A DNA stretch of 64,000 nt from Eutypa lata (taxonomy: Eukaryota > Ascomycota > Sordariomycetes > Xylariales > Diatrypaceae), in the NCBI GenBank assembly GCA_022661535.1, contig JAKULF010000020.1, positions 1 to 64,000 of the forward strand. Direction: 5' to 3'. The notes below the pieces were generated by a model. It saw only the letters and a program-made list of their open reading frames with translations, did not search any database and had not been told where the DNA came from. The position numbers and the translations under genes were made by a program. This document shows positions 1-10,785 of the stretch, piece after piece; the first letter of the stretch is position 1, and each line of letters begins with the position of its first letter.

Positions 1-221
1 CCTAACCCTAACCCTAACCCTAACCCTAACCCTAACCCTAACCCTAACCCTAACCCTAACCCTAACCCTAACCCTAACCCTAACCCTAACCCTAACCCTA
101 ACCCTAACCCTAACCCTAACCCTAACCCTAACCCTAACCCTAACCCTAACCCTAACCCTAACCCTAACCCTAACCCTAACCCTAACCCTAACCCTAACCC
201 TAACCCTAACCCTAACCCTAA
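1..221. repeat. Telomere, CCCTAA repeats
   Basis: About 37 uninterrupted copies of CCCTAA, the C-rich strand read 5' to 3', so this is the left physical end of a chromosome. No degenerate units are seen before the array stops at the AT-rich subtelomere. TTAGGG/CCCTAA is the usual telomere repeat of filamentous ascomycetes. Confidence 0.98.
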
Positions 222-1040
222 TTATTAATATATTAAATTCGTTTCGTTTATTTAAATAATATTTATTATTAAAAAATTAATAAGTAAAGTTTTAACGACG
301 AATAAAACAAGTAATAAAAAGAAAAAAATTAACTTTAATAATAATTCGTTTATCTTTAATAATAACATTTAATATTTAAATTATAACTTTTAAAGCTTAA
401 TATTAATAAAAATTAATAATTATTATACGTAAATAATAAGAAATTATATATTTAAGCTTATCGAATTCGATAATATAAAATATAATTAATAATATAATTA
501 TTACTTTTTAAATTAATAAATTAATTAATATTTTATTTAATATTATATTAACGATAAATTTAACGATATAAAATAAAATCTATAATTAATATAAAATAAA
601 TATATAAATATAAAAGTTATAATAAATTTAAAAAAAAAAGAAATAAAATAATAAAAAAAAAAGGATAAAAACTTAACGAAATACCTTTAATACTTAAGTA
701 AAACGTAATTAAAGTAATTATATAACGTATATTTAATTAAATCGATTTAATCTTTTTAAAATTAATTAAATTATTAATGTTATTTTAACTTCGAATTAAT
801 AATTATTAATTAAATTTTAATTTATTTAAATCTTTTATTAATTTAAATTTAATTAATTCGTAAAAGATATTCTTTATTAATTATTTAATAATGTTAATTT
901 TGTTTTTATTTTAAATTTTACGGTTAATTTTTAAAGAATTTAAAATAAAAATATCTTTTAAATATAATAATATATCGAAAAAAAAAGCGTTTAAATAAAT
1001 TTACGTAAATTATTTATTCGAACGATTATTTAATTCGTAT

Positions 1041-1665
1041 ATTATTATTATTATTATTTTAATTATTTTAAAAAAAGTTATTTAAAAGTAATATTATATA
1101 AAAAAAGCTTAAAGCGTTATGATTTTTTTAATTAAAGTAATAATAATAATATATAAATTAAATAATTATTTAAATAAATAATTTATATAATTTAATTTAA
1201 ATTTATAAATTTATAAGTTTATAAGTTTATAAATTTATAAATTATAAATTATTTTATAAAATTATAAATTTATAAATTATTTTATAAGTTTATAAGTTAT
1301 TTTATAAATTTAAAAGTTTAAAAGTTTAAAAGTTTATAAATTTATAAATTTATAAGTTTATAAGTTTATAAGTTTATAAGTTTATAAGTTTATAAGTTTA
1401 TAAGTTTATAAATTTATAAATTTATAAATTATTTTATAAGTTTATAAGTTATTTTATAAGTTTAAAAATTTAAAAGTTTAAAAGTTTATAAATTTATAAA
1501 TTTATAAGTTTATAAGTTTTAAAGTTTTTTTAAATTATATTTTATTATTATTATTATTATACTTTTAACTATTTATAAAAAAGTTATATAAATATAATTT
1601 AATATAATAAAAGCTTTATATATTATAATTTTTTTAATTAAAATAATAATAATAATATATATATA
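1041..1665. repeat. Direct repeat pair flanking a minisatellite
   Basis: About 1041-1155 and about 1541-1665 share, in the same order and orientation, an ATT triplet run, aaaaaagttat, aaaaagctt, ttatgattttttt (or its mutated form), and a taataataatat run. They bracket the 9-bp minisatellite between them. This suggests an ancestral tandem or LTR-like duplication, now heavily mutated. Confidence 0.6.
1201..1520. repeat. A/T minisatellite, unit near tttataagt
   Basis: Repeated 9-bp units (tttataagt and variants tttataaat, tttaaaagt), with several uninterrupted copies near 1345-1410. The same motif recurs in reverse orientation in the array at about 2310-3230. Confidence 0.8.
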
Positions 1666-2309
1666 AAAAACGCATTTAAATACGTTTATAAAGTAATTTA
1701 TCGGTTTTAATTCGTACGGCTTTATTTTAAGTTGAAATAAATAATAAAGATTTTAATTTATATATTAATTTATAAATTTAACGTATATAAAGTTTTAAAT
1801 TTATTAAGTTTATTTTAAATTTATTACGAATTATTTTATATTATAATACGTTATTTTATAATATTTTAAAACTTAAAAATCATTAATTAAACTTAAGCCG
1901 TTATAATTTGTAAAATTTTTAAAGATTTAATTAATTAAAACTTAATATATTAACGTAATATATAATATATATACGACGGCTTAAGATTTAAAGCAAATAA
2001 AATTAACGAAATATATATTATTTAAGTTTATAATTATATTTAAAAAATATTTTTATTTTAAATTTTTTAAAAAATAATCGTAAAATTTAAAATAAAAATA
2101 AAATAAATATTTATTAATAATTAATAAAAAATACTTTTTACGAATTAATCGAATTCGAATTAATAAAGAATTTAAATAAATTAAAATTTATTTAATAACT
2201 TTAAATTTAAAGTTAAAATAACGTTAAAAATTTAATTAATTTTAAAAAAGATTTAAGATTTTAATTAAATATATTTTTTAAGTTTTATAAATTATTTAAT
2301 TTTAATTAT

Positions 2310-3230
2310 TTATAACTTATAACTTTTAAACTTATAAACTTATAACTTATAAATTTACTTTATAACTTTTAAACTTATAATTTATAAATTTATAATTTCT
2401 AAATTTATTTTATAACTTTTATACTTATAATTTATAAATTTATAATTTATAAATTTCTTTTATAATTTTTAAACTTATAATTATAAATAATTATAATAAT
2501 TAAATAACTTATAAATTTACTTTATAATTAATTTATAATTATATATAAATAATTATAATAATTAAAGATTTAAAAGTTATAAATAATAATAATTAAATAA
2601 CTTATAAATTTATTTTATAATATATAAATTTATAACTTTTAAATTTATAAATATAAATAATTATAATAATTATATAATAATTAATAATTATAAAAAGTTA
2701 TTATAATTAATAAAAGTTATAATAATTAATGTAAATAATAATAATTAAATAATTAATAAACTTATTTTATATTATAACTTTTAAATATATAATTAATAAT
2801 AATTATAATAATTAACGAAGATAATAATAATTATATAATAATAATAATAACTTATAAATTTACTTTATAATTTACATTTAAAGTTTTAATTATTTATAAA
2901 TTTAAAAGTTATTAATTTATAATTTATAAGTTTATAATTATATATAAATAATTATAATAATTAAATAATTATAACTTATAAATTTATAATGTATAATTTA
3001 AGCTTTAATTATTTATATATTTAAAGCTTTTAAATTTATAATTTATAAAATTATTAATTATTTTATAAATTTATAAATTTATAATTATTATATAATTATA
3101 TATAAATAATTATAATAATTAAATAACTTTAACTTATAAATTTATAATTATATATAAATAATTATAATTATAAATAATTATAAGTTATATAAACATAACT
3201 TATAAACTTAAAGCTTTAATTATTTAAAGA
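2310..3230. repeat. A/T minisatellite, reverse-orientation units
   Basis: Irregular array of aacttataa, aatttataa and ataattataataatt units. The aaacttata units are the reverse complement of those at 1201-1520. The array lies just outside the right arm of the inverted repeat. Confidence 0.65.
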
Positions 3231-3626
3231 TTTCTTTAAAATAATATAATTAAATAATAAAATTAAATAATAAAAGCTTTAATTATTTATTTAATTTTTA
3301 ATTAATTAATTCGATTATAAATTAATTAAACTTACGTATAAACGTAAAATTAATTATATATATATAAAGATAAAATAAAAGATTTTTATATAATAATTAA
3401 TATAATTCGTAATATAAAAAGCTTATAATATAATAATTAAATTCGTAAAACTTAAAGTTTAAATTTCGTATAAAATAAAAAAAGTAATTATTTTTTTATT
3501 TTTAAACATTTTTATATAAATTTAATTTTCGATTTTAAATTTAAATTAATTTATTATAATTAATTTAATATCGAAAATTAAAAGCGTATTTTATTATAAA
3601 TGTTATTATTTACGTATATATAATAT

Positions 3627-3687
3627 AACTTTTAAAATTAATAAATGTTATTATTTACGAAGTAAAATTTTATTAATTTTAAAAGTT
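3627..3687. repeat. 19-bp perfect inverted repeat (hairpin)
   Basis: aacttttaaaattaataaa at 3627-3645 is the exact reverse complement of 3669-3687, with a 23-bp spacer. It is embedded in RIP-mutated DNA; no function is apparent. Confidence 0.75.
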
Positions 3688-4300
3688 AAAAAAAAGTTTT
3701 TAAAGTTTATAAAAAGTCGTATTTTTTTATATTATAACGATTAATAAAATTTTAAATAAATAAATTATAAACATTATTAACGTTAATAATATTATTTATT
3801 TAATAATTAAACGAAAATATAATACGTAAAGAAATATTAAAAATAAATTATAAAGTTATAAAAAATATAAATTAATATATATAATAAAAACGTAATAAAA
3901 AAATATAATATATTAATTAAAAATAAAAATAATTAATAATATATATTTAATAACGATTTTAATATAAAAATTAAAAATTTTAAAATATAAAATATATAAA
4001 TAAATAATAAAAACGAAATAAAAAGAAATTAAAAAATATAAATATAATTATATAATAATTTTTAATATTTATTAATATTAATAATAATAATTATAACTTT
4101 AATAAAACGATATTATATTATTATTAAATATATTATTTAAATTAAATTTATAATATTTAAAATAATAAAATAATAAAATAATAAAATAAAACGTTATAAA
4201 TATAATTAAATTTATTATTTTATAATATATTATTTTTAATTATATAAATTTTTTTAAATAACAATTTATTTTAATTAAGCTTTATTTTAAGTTTAAATTA

Positions 4301-5480
4301 ATAAAAACTATAACGATTGTTATAATTAATAAAAACCACGTTGTTGACATACACGACGTATTAATTCCAGAGCTGTAAGATGGCCGTGTCTTGGTTCAAA
4401 TCATGGCCGTAGCCGTTAACTTAACGGATAGCAAAGCTATCTTCGTTAGAAACGTTCCAGAAGTGAGATCTGGATATGACTACGTCGGCATCGTCCAAAA
4501 GGTTGGGGACAAAGTTGGTAAGACTCACGACGTCGGCGACAGAATTGCCGGACTGATCCACGGCGCGTGAGTGAACGCCGAGAGTACTTACTTTTAGAAC
4601 ATACCACTTACGCGTCTGCGCTTAGGAATGTGTACAACCTGGAAGATGGAGCGTTTGCTGAGTACGCTAATGCTAAGCCTGAGGTCTCGATGAAGGTCCC
4701 AGACAACCTCAGCAACGAAGAAGCGGCCAGTCTTGGCGTTGGTGTCACTACGGTGGTATGTCTATAGCCCCCCTCTTATACCAAGGTTGATATACTAATA
4801 AGGATTGTGCTATATTACAGGGCCAGGGCTTGTATAAAAGCTTAGGCCTCCCACTACCTTACTCGGGTTCCAAGTGGGAAGGGGAGCCGATCTTGATTTG
4901 GGGAGGCAGCACGGCAACAGGCGTGCTAGGCATTCAATACGCGAAAGCGTCGGGGCTGAACGTCATTGCGACGTCATCCCTTCACAACTTCGACTACTTA
5001 CGGTCACTAGGCGCTGATGCAGTGTTTGATTATCGTTCCCCCACGGCGGCATCTGATATCAAGACCTATACTCAGAACCTGCTGAGGTACGCGTGGGACT
5101 GTACAGGTCAAGGTGCGCAGCAGTGCGCGGCCGCCATGAGCGACAAGCTTCTGGGAAAGTACGGGAACATAGTCCCTGTAGACCAGAACGTACTACACCA
5201 GACAAATCCCCAGGTCAGAGGCCCATTCTGGACACTAGGATATGATGCGTTCGGTGAGGATGCTCGATATGGTGACATGATACGCCCTGCGAGCCCAGAC
5301 GAGCTCGAGTTCTCCAAGATGTTCTGGGAGCTCTCTCGGCAGCTGTTCGCTGACGGAACGGTGAAGCCTATTCGCGTCAACATTAATAGGCACGGTGCAG
5401 GTCTGGAGGGTGTGTTGAAAGAGTTGCATGATGCGAAGGAAGGCAAAGTGACTGGGCAAAGGCTGATTTATAACATTTAA
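4301..5480 (+). pseudogene. Trans-acting enoyl reductase (MDR family), 5' end lost to RIP
   Basis: Medium-chain dehydrogenase/reductase of the LovC/ApdC type, which reduces enoyl intermediates for a partner highly reducing polyketide synthase using NADPH. Family-like sequence runs from about 4313. Introns at 4567-4625 and 4756-4820 join three exons ending at 5480. Visible are NLTDSK in the substrate domain, GYDYVG, a Rossmann segment WGGSTATGVLGIQYAK and the C-terminal GKVTGQRLIYNI. An in-frame TAA at 4376-4378 splits PEL from DGRVLV, and no ATG exists upstream. ATA at 4301 sits where a start could have been. Both changes fit CpA/TpG to TpA. Translation from the internal ATG at 4403 would lose about 34 N-terminal residues. 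No synthase is present in the window. Confidence 0.75.
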
Positions 5481-6050
5481 GACTGACCATGAAGTTCTGT
5501 GATGGTGCTTCGATGGATAAGAATCCATTCCATTCATGTCCGTATTAATTATGTTAATTAGGTTAATTAGGAAATGTCCGCTCACATAGCATACGACAGT
5601 CAGCTTGATTATGGCTGCAGGATTTAGTTTCTTTTCTACCTGCATTCGCAATGCAGCTGTCTATTGATACACGCAACGTCAAGACAGTCGGTATCTATCC
5701 GTAAAGTATGCCTCTGTGGACGACGTATTGGTCACGAAGAAGACTAGTTTGAATGGCGAACTACGATGAGGCGTTACGAGACGTCACTAAAAGAGCGGGT
5801 TTAGTTTAGCTCTGGGGGCACTGTTGTGGAATGAAGACAACTGCTATCCGCAGACTCAAAGCAAGGTTGAATGAGAATCTATCAATGTAGGTATCTAGCT
5901 CCAAACTCCATTTAGCCATAAGAAATACCGATCTAATCCCACGCTATGATTTTATCATCACTAATGAGTCTACCTTCAAATTTTTGCACTCGAGGACGGT
6001 CCGCATCGGAGACTCTGTCGGATCCAACTCTCATATCGACAGAAGGGTAT
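5481..6050. other. Intergenic, no gene seen
   Basis: Convergent 3' regions of the enoyl reductase remnant and the hexose transporter. Only short unsupported ORFs occur, and no repeat or RNA gene was recognised. Confidence 0.6.
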
Positions 6051-7851
6051 TTATTCAATCTCTTCTGTTCGGGCCTCCGCGGTAGCGAAATCGGATTGCT
6101 CGCTCTTGGGGGGGAACTCATGGTGCTCGGCGCTGGAAGAATCACCAGCAACAGTCACACGATCTTTCCTATTGATATAGCCTGGCGGCGTCCATTTAGA
6201 GGAGGCCCAAGGCTTGAGACCGTCGGTGCTATACATAAGATCGACGTTCTCCAAGCTGAGGGATACAGACTCGTAGACGAAGAACCATGTGATGAGTGCG
6301 GCTGCTAGGTTCGTGCCGACGAACACGAAGCCGTACGCGTATGATATCCCAGCGTCGGCTAGCGGGGTTAAGAAGCCGATCATGACTATCAAAAAGCGTT
6401 AGTATCTCGTGACTAAAGAGCTGCTCATGTGTATTCTTACAGTTTCCTAGCCAGTTACCGGCGGTAGCGAGAGAAGCTTGTTTGGCTCGGGTGCGAACGG
6501 GGAACGTCTCGCCAATGACGACCCAGGCCATCGGACCCCAAGTACTATGAACGAACAAAGGTTAGTATATGTTCCTGATGAACCGACCAGAAGAGCTTAC
6601 CAAGCAAATGAAGCAATGAACATGCAAGCGGAGACAATCATCACTATGCCAGTAGCCGTGCTAGTGTCAGGGGGCACAGCAGTGCCAACCGCAGCAAAGA
6701 CTAGCAGCCATGTCGCTTGCCATAGGCCCCCGAGGAACAGCGGCCACCGTCGACCAAATTTCTCCACAAAGTACAGACCAAAGAAGGTCGAAAAGACGTT
6801 GACAGCTCCGAGGATGAGTTGAGTCATGATCGGATCCTCAATACCGGCCGACTGGAAGATCGTCGCACCGTAGTAGAAGAAGTAGTTGACGCCCGTCCAC
6901 TGCTGGAGGAAATGGATCGCAAAACCGAGCAGAGTTCGGTACCGGAGTTTGGGGATGCCGGACGGTTTTCCGGTAAAGCACTCGAGCCAGCTCCCTACAC
7001 CAGCGCGGGCTTCCTTCTCAATCACCTCATACATCTCCTGGAAGTCTGTCTCGATCAGGATGTTGTGAGGATCGTGCTTCAGGCCACGGAGTCGCGCCAT
7101 GGAATTGCGAGCTCCATCCCAATCGTGCCGGCCGGCTAGCCACCTGGGCGACTCAGGGAGCACCAGGACGCCAAAGCCAAGGGGCAGGGAGAAGGCGATG
7201 CCCAGACCGATAACGATCCGCCAGGAAGCGCTCGACTCCTGGATGTTGCGGACACCGTAATTGATTATGTTGGACACGAGGATGCCGATGGTGATCATGA
7301 GCTGGTACGATGCGACGACGGCTCCGCGGATCTCCCGTGGCGAGCACTCGGACTGGAACATCGGTACACCCACCGAGAGGTTGCCGACGCCCAGACCGGC
7401 GACGAACCGACCCATCATCATATGAACCCAGGACTCCATGGCGGTGATCTGGATGATGTTACCAATAACAAAGAAGAGGACGCCGAAGCTCATGCTCTTC
7501 CGCCGACCCCACCAGTCCGCCGTGTAGGCCCCAGAGAGGGCGCCGCAGAGCGTCCCGATGCTCATGAGGGATACGAGGAGGGACTGGATGATCGGGACCC
7601 AGGCAAAGCTGCCGTCAGGCTGTTCCGTGGCGAACCGGCGCTCGAAGTCGGTAAAGAGGAGCATGGCGGAGATCTGGCCGGTGTCGTAACCGAACAGGAA
7701 ACCCCCTATGGAGGTGATGACACCGAGGAGAATGGCCTCGGCGCCGCATTCTGCGCCATTGATGCGAACAGACCTGAAGAGTTGACTATGTCAGTATTAT
7801 TTCCCATATAATCGCGTGGCAGATAGTGACCTACAGCTTTCCCAAACCCAT
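6051..7851 (-). CDS. MFS sugar porter, hexose transporter type
   Basis: Plasma-membrane sugar:proton symporter of the MFS sugar-porter family. Four exons, complement(join(6051..6385,6441..6544,6601..7773,7835..7851)), give 542 aa. Seen: GGFLFGYDTGQIS in helix 1, WWGRRKS in loop 2-3, VLPESPRWLAG before the central loop, LQQWTGVNYFFYYG in helix 7, and GETFPVRTRAKQAS after helix 10. The first exon encodes only six residues (MGLGKL, with the last codon split). It was chosen because its GT-AG intron of 61 bp joins in frame to the residues preceding helix 1. The acidic/Ser-rich tail after FVYESVSLSLENVDLMY is cytosolic. It resembles fungal glucose/hexose transporters; substrate is not determinable. 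It converges on the enoyl reductase remnant. Confidence 0.93.
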
Positions 7852-9559
7852 TTTTGTTATCTTCTTTCTACCCACATGTTAGAACTACGGAGGAAGACAA
7901 GAAGCCAGCACCGACAGCAAGAGTCTGCCAGCTATATATAGAAAACCGTGAGATATTTTAGCACGCCCGCCCATGGGGGAGATGAAGCTTGTGCTTTCGA
8001 AGACTTGGGGCCCCTCAAACCTCCGCGCGACTATTTTACGGTTGCGCACACGAGTGCACGCGGCGTTGAATTCGGGCCTTCTCCATGATGACGTCTAGCT
8101 TACCCCCGGATCTGCTCGGGTTACCCAGATTTATTCTATAAAGGCGCATACCAAGATGACGCGGAGAGAGTGGGCTGGCGTTCGTGTTCGACAGCACTGG
8201 TTTCGCGGGTCGTCCACGGCCAAGCGCACGGGGTGACCTCGGGGAACCCCTTGAATGGATGGAGACCCATAGCACTAGGTACCTATGTCCAACTTCAAAA
8301 CTCATCTGCTTGCTGGAGATCCCATTCCACCGAGCGGGTCCGATCAACGTCAGAAATGGGGAGGCCAAGCTGTCGCAGTCGGCCCGTCCAAGAAATGCCG
8401 CGCTGAACTCCTGGACAAAATATTCATTTGGGAACGCGCCGTGCCGGAGATTCTTCCCATAATCGTGTCTCTAGACCATGATAGGCCAACTTACATTCCC
8501 TAGAGCTCTAGACTGGAGTTTGTGACTTTTTATGAGAATTGAAAAACCCTACGTCATATCTTCCAAAGTCTAGGGACAGAATGCGTCAAATTGTAGATTT
8601 GTAGTAATATCTACCGGCACTAGCGAAAGCTAATGAATGCCTTAATCCTCATTTGCTCTAGCTTAGCCTCAAAACGGAGACGGTGTGTAGACTATGAGGC
8701 TATTCCTAGTAGTTGCACTAGATGCGCCTTGATTTTATATAGACATACCACCTACATATTTCGTACCTCCTTACTTTTTCACAACCAGATATTCGCCCAC
8801 CAAGTGCCTAACAAGCATGTAGCTAACGGGCCGCTCCCACTCATCTAAGTCTTATTGCCCGAAATGAGGCTGTCCTTAACAACCTCAATTATTGGACCAT
8901 CATGACGTTAAGCCTGACTGAGATAGACAAGTTGACAAGAAAGCTAAAAACTTAAAACACTAGATGAGATTCGGCCCGCTGCACGCATGTGATTACAGTG
9001 AATCGAGATGGGCGAGCCTATACGTTATATGTAGAACCATCGCCGCAGCCTGGGCCTCATTTCGTTCTTTCTTAGTTCATTTGCCTAGTTGCTTGGAATA
9101 GGTACGGTTAGTATTCTAATCTTCTCGTGTTCAGTTGAACATAATTTTGCCCAAACCCGTGAACCTGTCAAGTAATACAATACATACCTAACAAGAAATA
9201 GAAGTTCTAGAATATATTTTTAGTAAATTTCTATGATAGCACATAGTGCACCCTGTCAACATAAGAATATAACTCCTGGAGACTTAAATGTTCTACAATT
9301 GAAGTGTTGAGATGCATCGGCGGATTGGTATCTGTATTTAAAGCATTGTTTTACGCGTAGGCGAACACTTTATAGCGGTACCTAGTTAGAGAGTTAGTCA
9401 ATTTAGTGCACCTCGGATAGGTGCATATTTATGGACGCCAGTCAACGAATCACGGCCGACCTTATCTGGATGCTTAGTGTCCCGCGGACTCTTAGCTTAC
9501 GTCACCCAAGGCTAGAGCCATCCACAGTTCAAGTAGCTTGAGATCCCAACCGCTATTTG
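7852..9559. other. Intergenic, no gene seen
   Basis: Upstream region of the hexose transporter followed by 1.5 kb without convincing coding sequence. ORFs of 70-110 codons around 8036-8503 overlap on both strands and resemble no family. No repeats stand out. Confidence 0.55.
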
Positions 9560-9980
9560 TAAGATAGACCCGGCCACGGGAGCACGGAGCCGATGCTCTT
9601 CTGGGCCGCCGACTTCGTGAAGAAGACGTACCTATTACGTGGAGTACGTCCTGCCCTTCCACCCGAAAGTGTAAGACCCTGGCCAACCCCTAAACTCATG
9701 CCGACCCGGCCTACATTTGGGGGCGGGAGTGGGACGGGGACGCCACCACCGGCTGCGCCGTCCCGTTCCCAAGGTGCCCAAGGGCTGCGCCACGCAGCTC
9801 CTCAAGGATGTCACCTGCCGCGCCTTCATGATCAAAAAGATAGTGCTTGAGAACCAGTCCGACCCCATAGTCCGCATTATGTTTGGCGGGAACGCGTTCG
9901 ATTTCGGGGAGGAGGTCAACCAGGCCGCGAGAGACCTGGCCCAGCTGGACGGTTCAACGGACCAAATAACAAACAATTAA
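9560..9980 (+). pseudogene. Decayed ORF fragment, family unknown
   Basis: A GC-rich island with coding character in more than one + frame. FWAADFVKK (about 9600), EYVLPFHPKV then a stop, YIWGREWDGDATTGCAVPFP (about 9711-9770), then KVPKGCATQLLKDVTCRAF to the stop at 9978-9980. The shift between frames near 9770 and the internal stop suggest a frameshifted, truncated gene. I do not recognise the family. A short spliced gene is possible, but no good donor/acceptor pair was found. Codon use differs from the AT-richer flanks. Confidence 0.4.
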
Positions 9981-10785
9981 TAATTAATAAATTAAATTAA
10001 TAAAATTCAACAACCTTACGACTAGGCCCCAGGACCAAAGGGAGCAAGGGCCTATGCTACAAGAGCTTTATCTGTGAATCTGGGGAACTAAACGTAAGCA
10101 ACTCGGAAACTGGTCGTATATCTAATTATACACGGTGTCAGGGACTGGTTCAGGGGGGCTATCCCTACAGGTAGGTGATCGATCCATAGATCTAGACCTG
10201 CCCGAATCCCTCTTACCTACCTACTTACCTGATATATACTTAGCTCAGTACACAACATTTCAAATACTCCACGTCGTTTAAGCTTAATTAGGGCATAATG
10301 ATAATTGTCATGGCTTGGGAAAAAGAAACATAAACCTAACACAGGATAGCCGTTAACTGATACTGGTACGATCCAGCCCAATGCATGCATTCAAATATGC
10401 TCTTATTGTCTAATTACGTAGCCACTGCGCAAAAATTACTACCTGGAGGCGACTTATGCCACTTCCTAAAGTAGCTGGGTTGCTGAGAACAGCAGCAAAG
10501 AAAGATAAGCTAAAATCAGTACTCATTCTAAATTAAGATGCCATTTCCGTCTATTATCTCTTTGTTCCATTAGGTCTACAATTTACACTACAATAATGAG
10601 GCGATTGCGGAGTACAAAGAAATTTACGCTCTTTGATGATTATCCATTTCATGGCTTGTTTGATATCAACCACACACCTTGAAATTACCCAAGCACCTGT
10701 CAATATTTATAGATCATGGAGAACGAAATAGCTAAGTAGAAAGCGATATATATACAACAAAATCAGCGACTAAACAAGAGAATAA
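9981..10785. other. Intergenic, no gene seen
   Basis: AT-leaning DNA with short TACC/TACT runs near 10215-10230 and no coding signal. It contains the presumed promoter of the kinase-like gene, including a TATA-like tatatatac about 35 bp before its ATG. Confidence 0.5.

Larger units (their letters stand above)
721..2275. repeat. Degenerate inverted repeat, arms about 250 bp
   Basis: The reverse complement of about 721-985 aligns by eye, almost without gaps, with about 2005-2275. Both arms share the order tttttattttaaatt, a run ending in cgtaaaatttaaaataaaa, then ttttacgaattaat. The arms flank a pair of direct repeats and an A/T minisatellite. Divergence between the arms is mostly transitions, as expected from RIP acting on duplicated DNA. 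Confidence 0.7.
222..4300. other. AT-rich, RIP-mutated subtelomere
   Basis: Almost pure A/T with no credible ORF. By eye the + strand has only a handful of CpA and TpG, TpA and ApT are everywhere, and CpG (acg, tcg) is still common. This is what repeat-induced point mutation (CpA to TpA on either strand) leaves, rather than CpG-methylation decay. The original sequence was probably a repeated subtelomeric element. Composition switches back to normal within about 60 bp near 4,300-4,360. No telomere-linked helicase or transposase can be recognised in it. Confidence 0.92.

Noticed and set aside
4403..5480. Enoyl reductase as an intact gene starting at 4403
   Set aside because: Family-like codons clearly continue upstream of this ATG and are interrupted by a TAA; the shortened protein would lack the first strands of the substrate-binding domain. 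It was kept as a pseudogene call with this alternative noted.
8036..8503. Overlapping ORFs upstream of the hexose transporter
   Set aside because: Four ORFs on both strands overlap each other with no family resemblance; GC-rich sequence leaves chance open frames.
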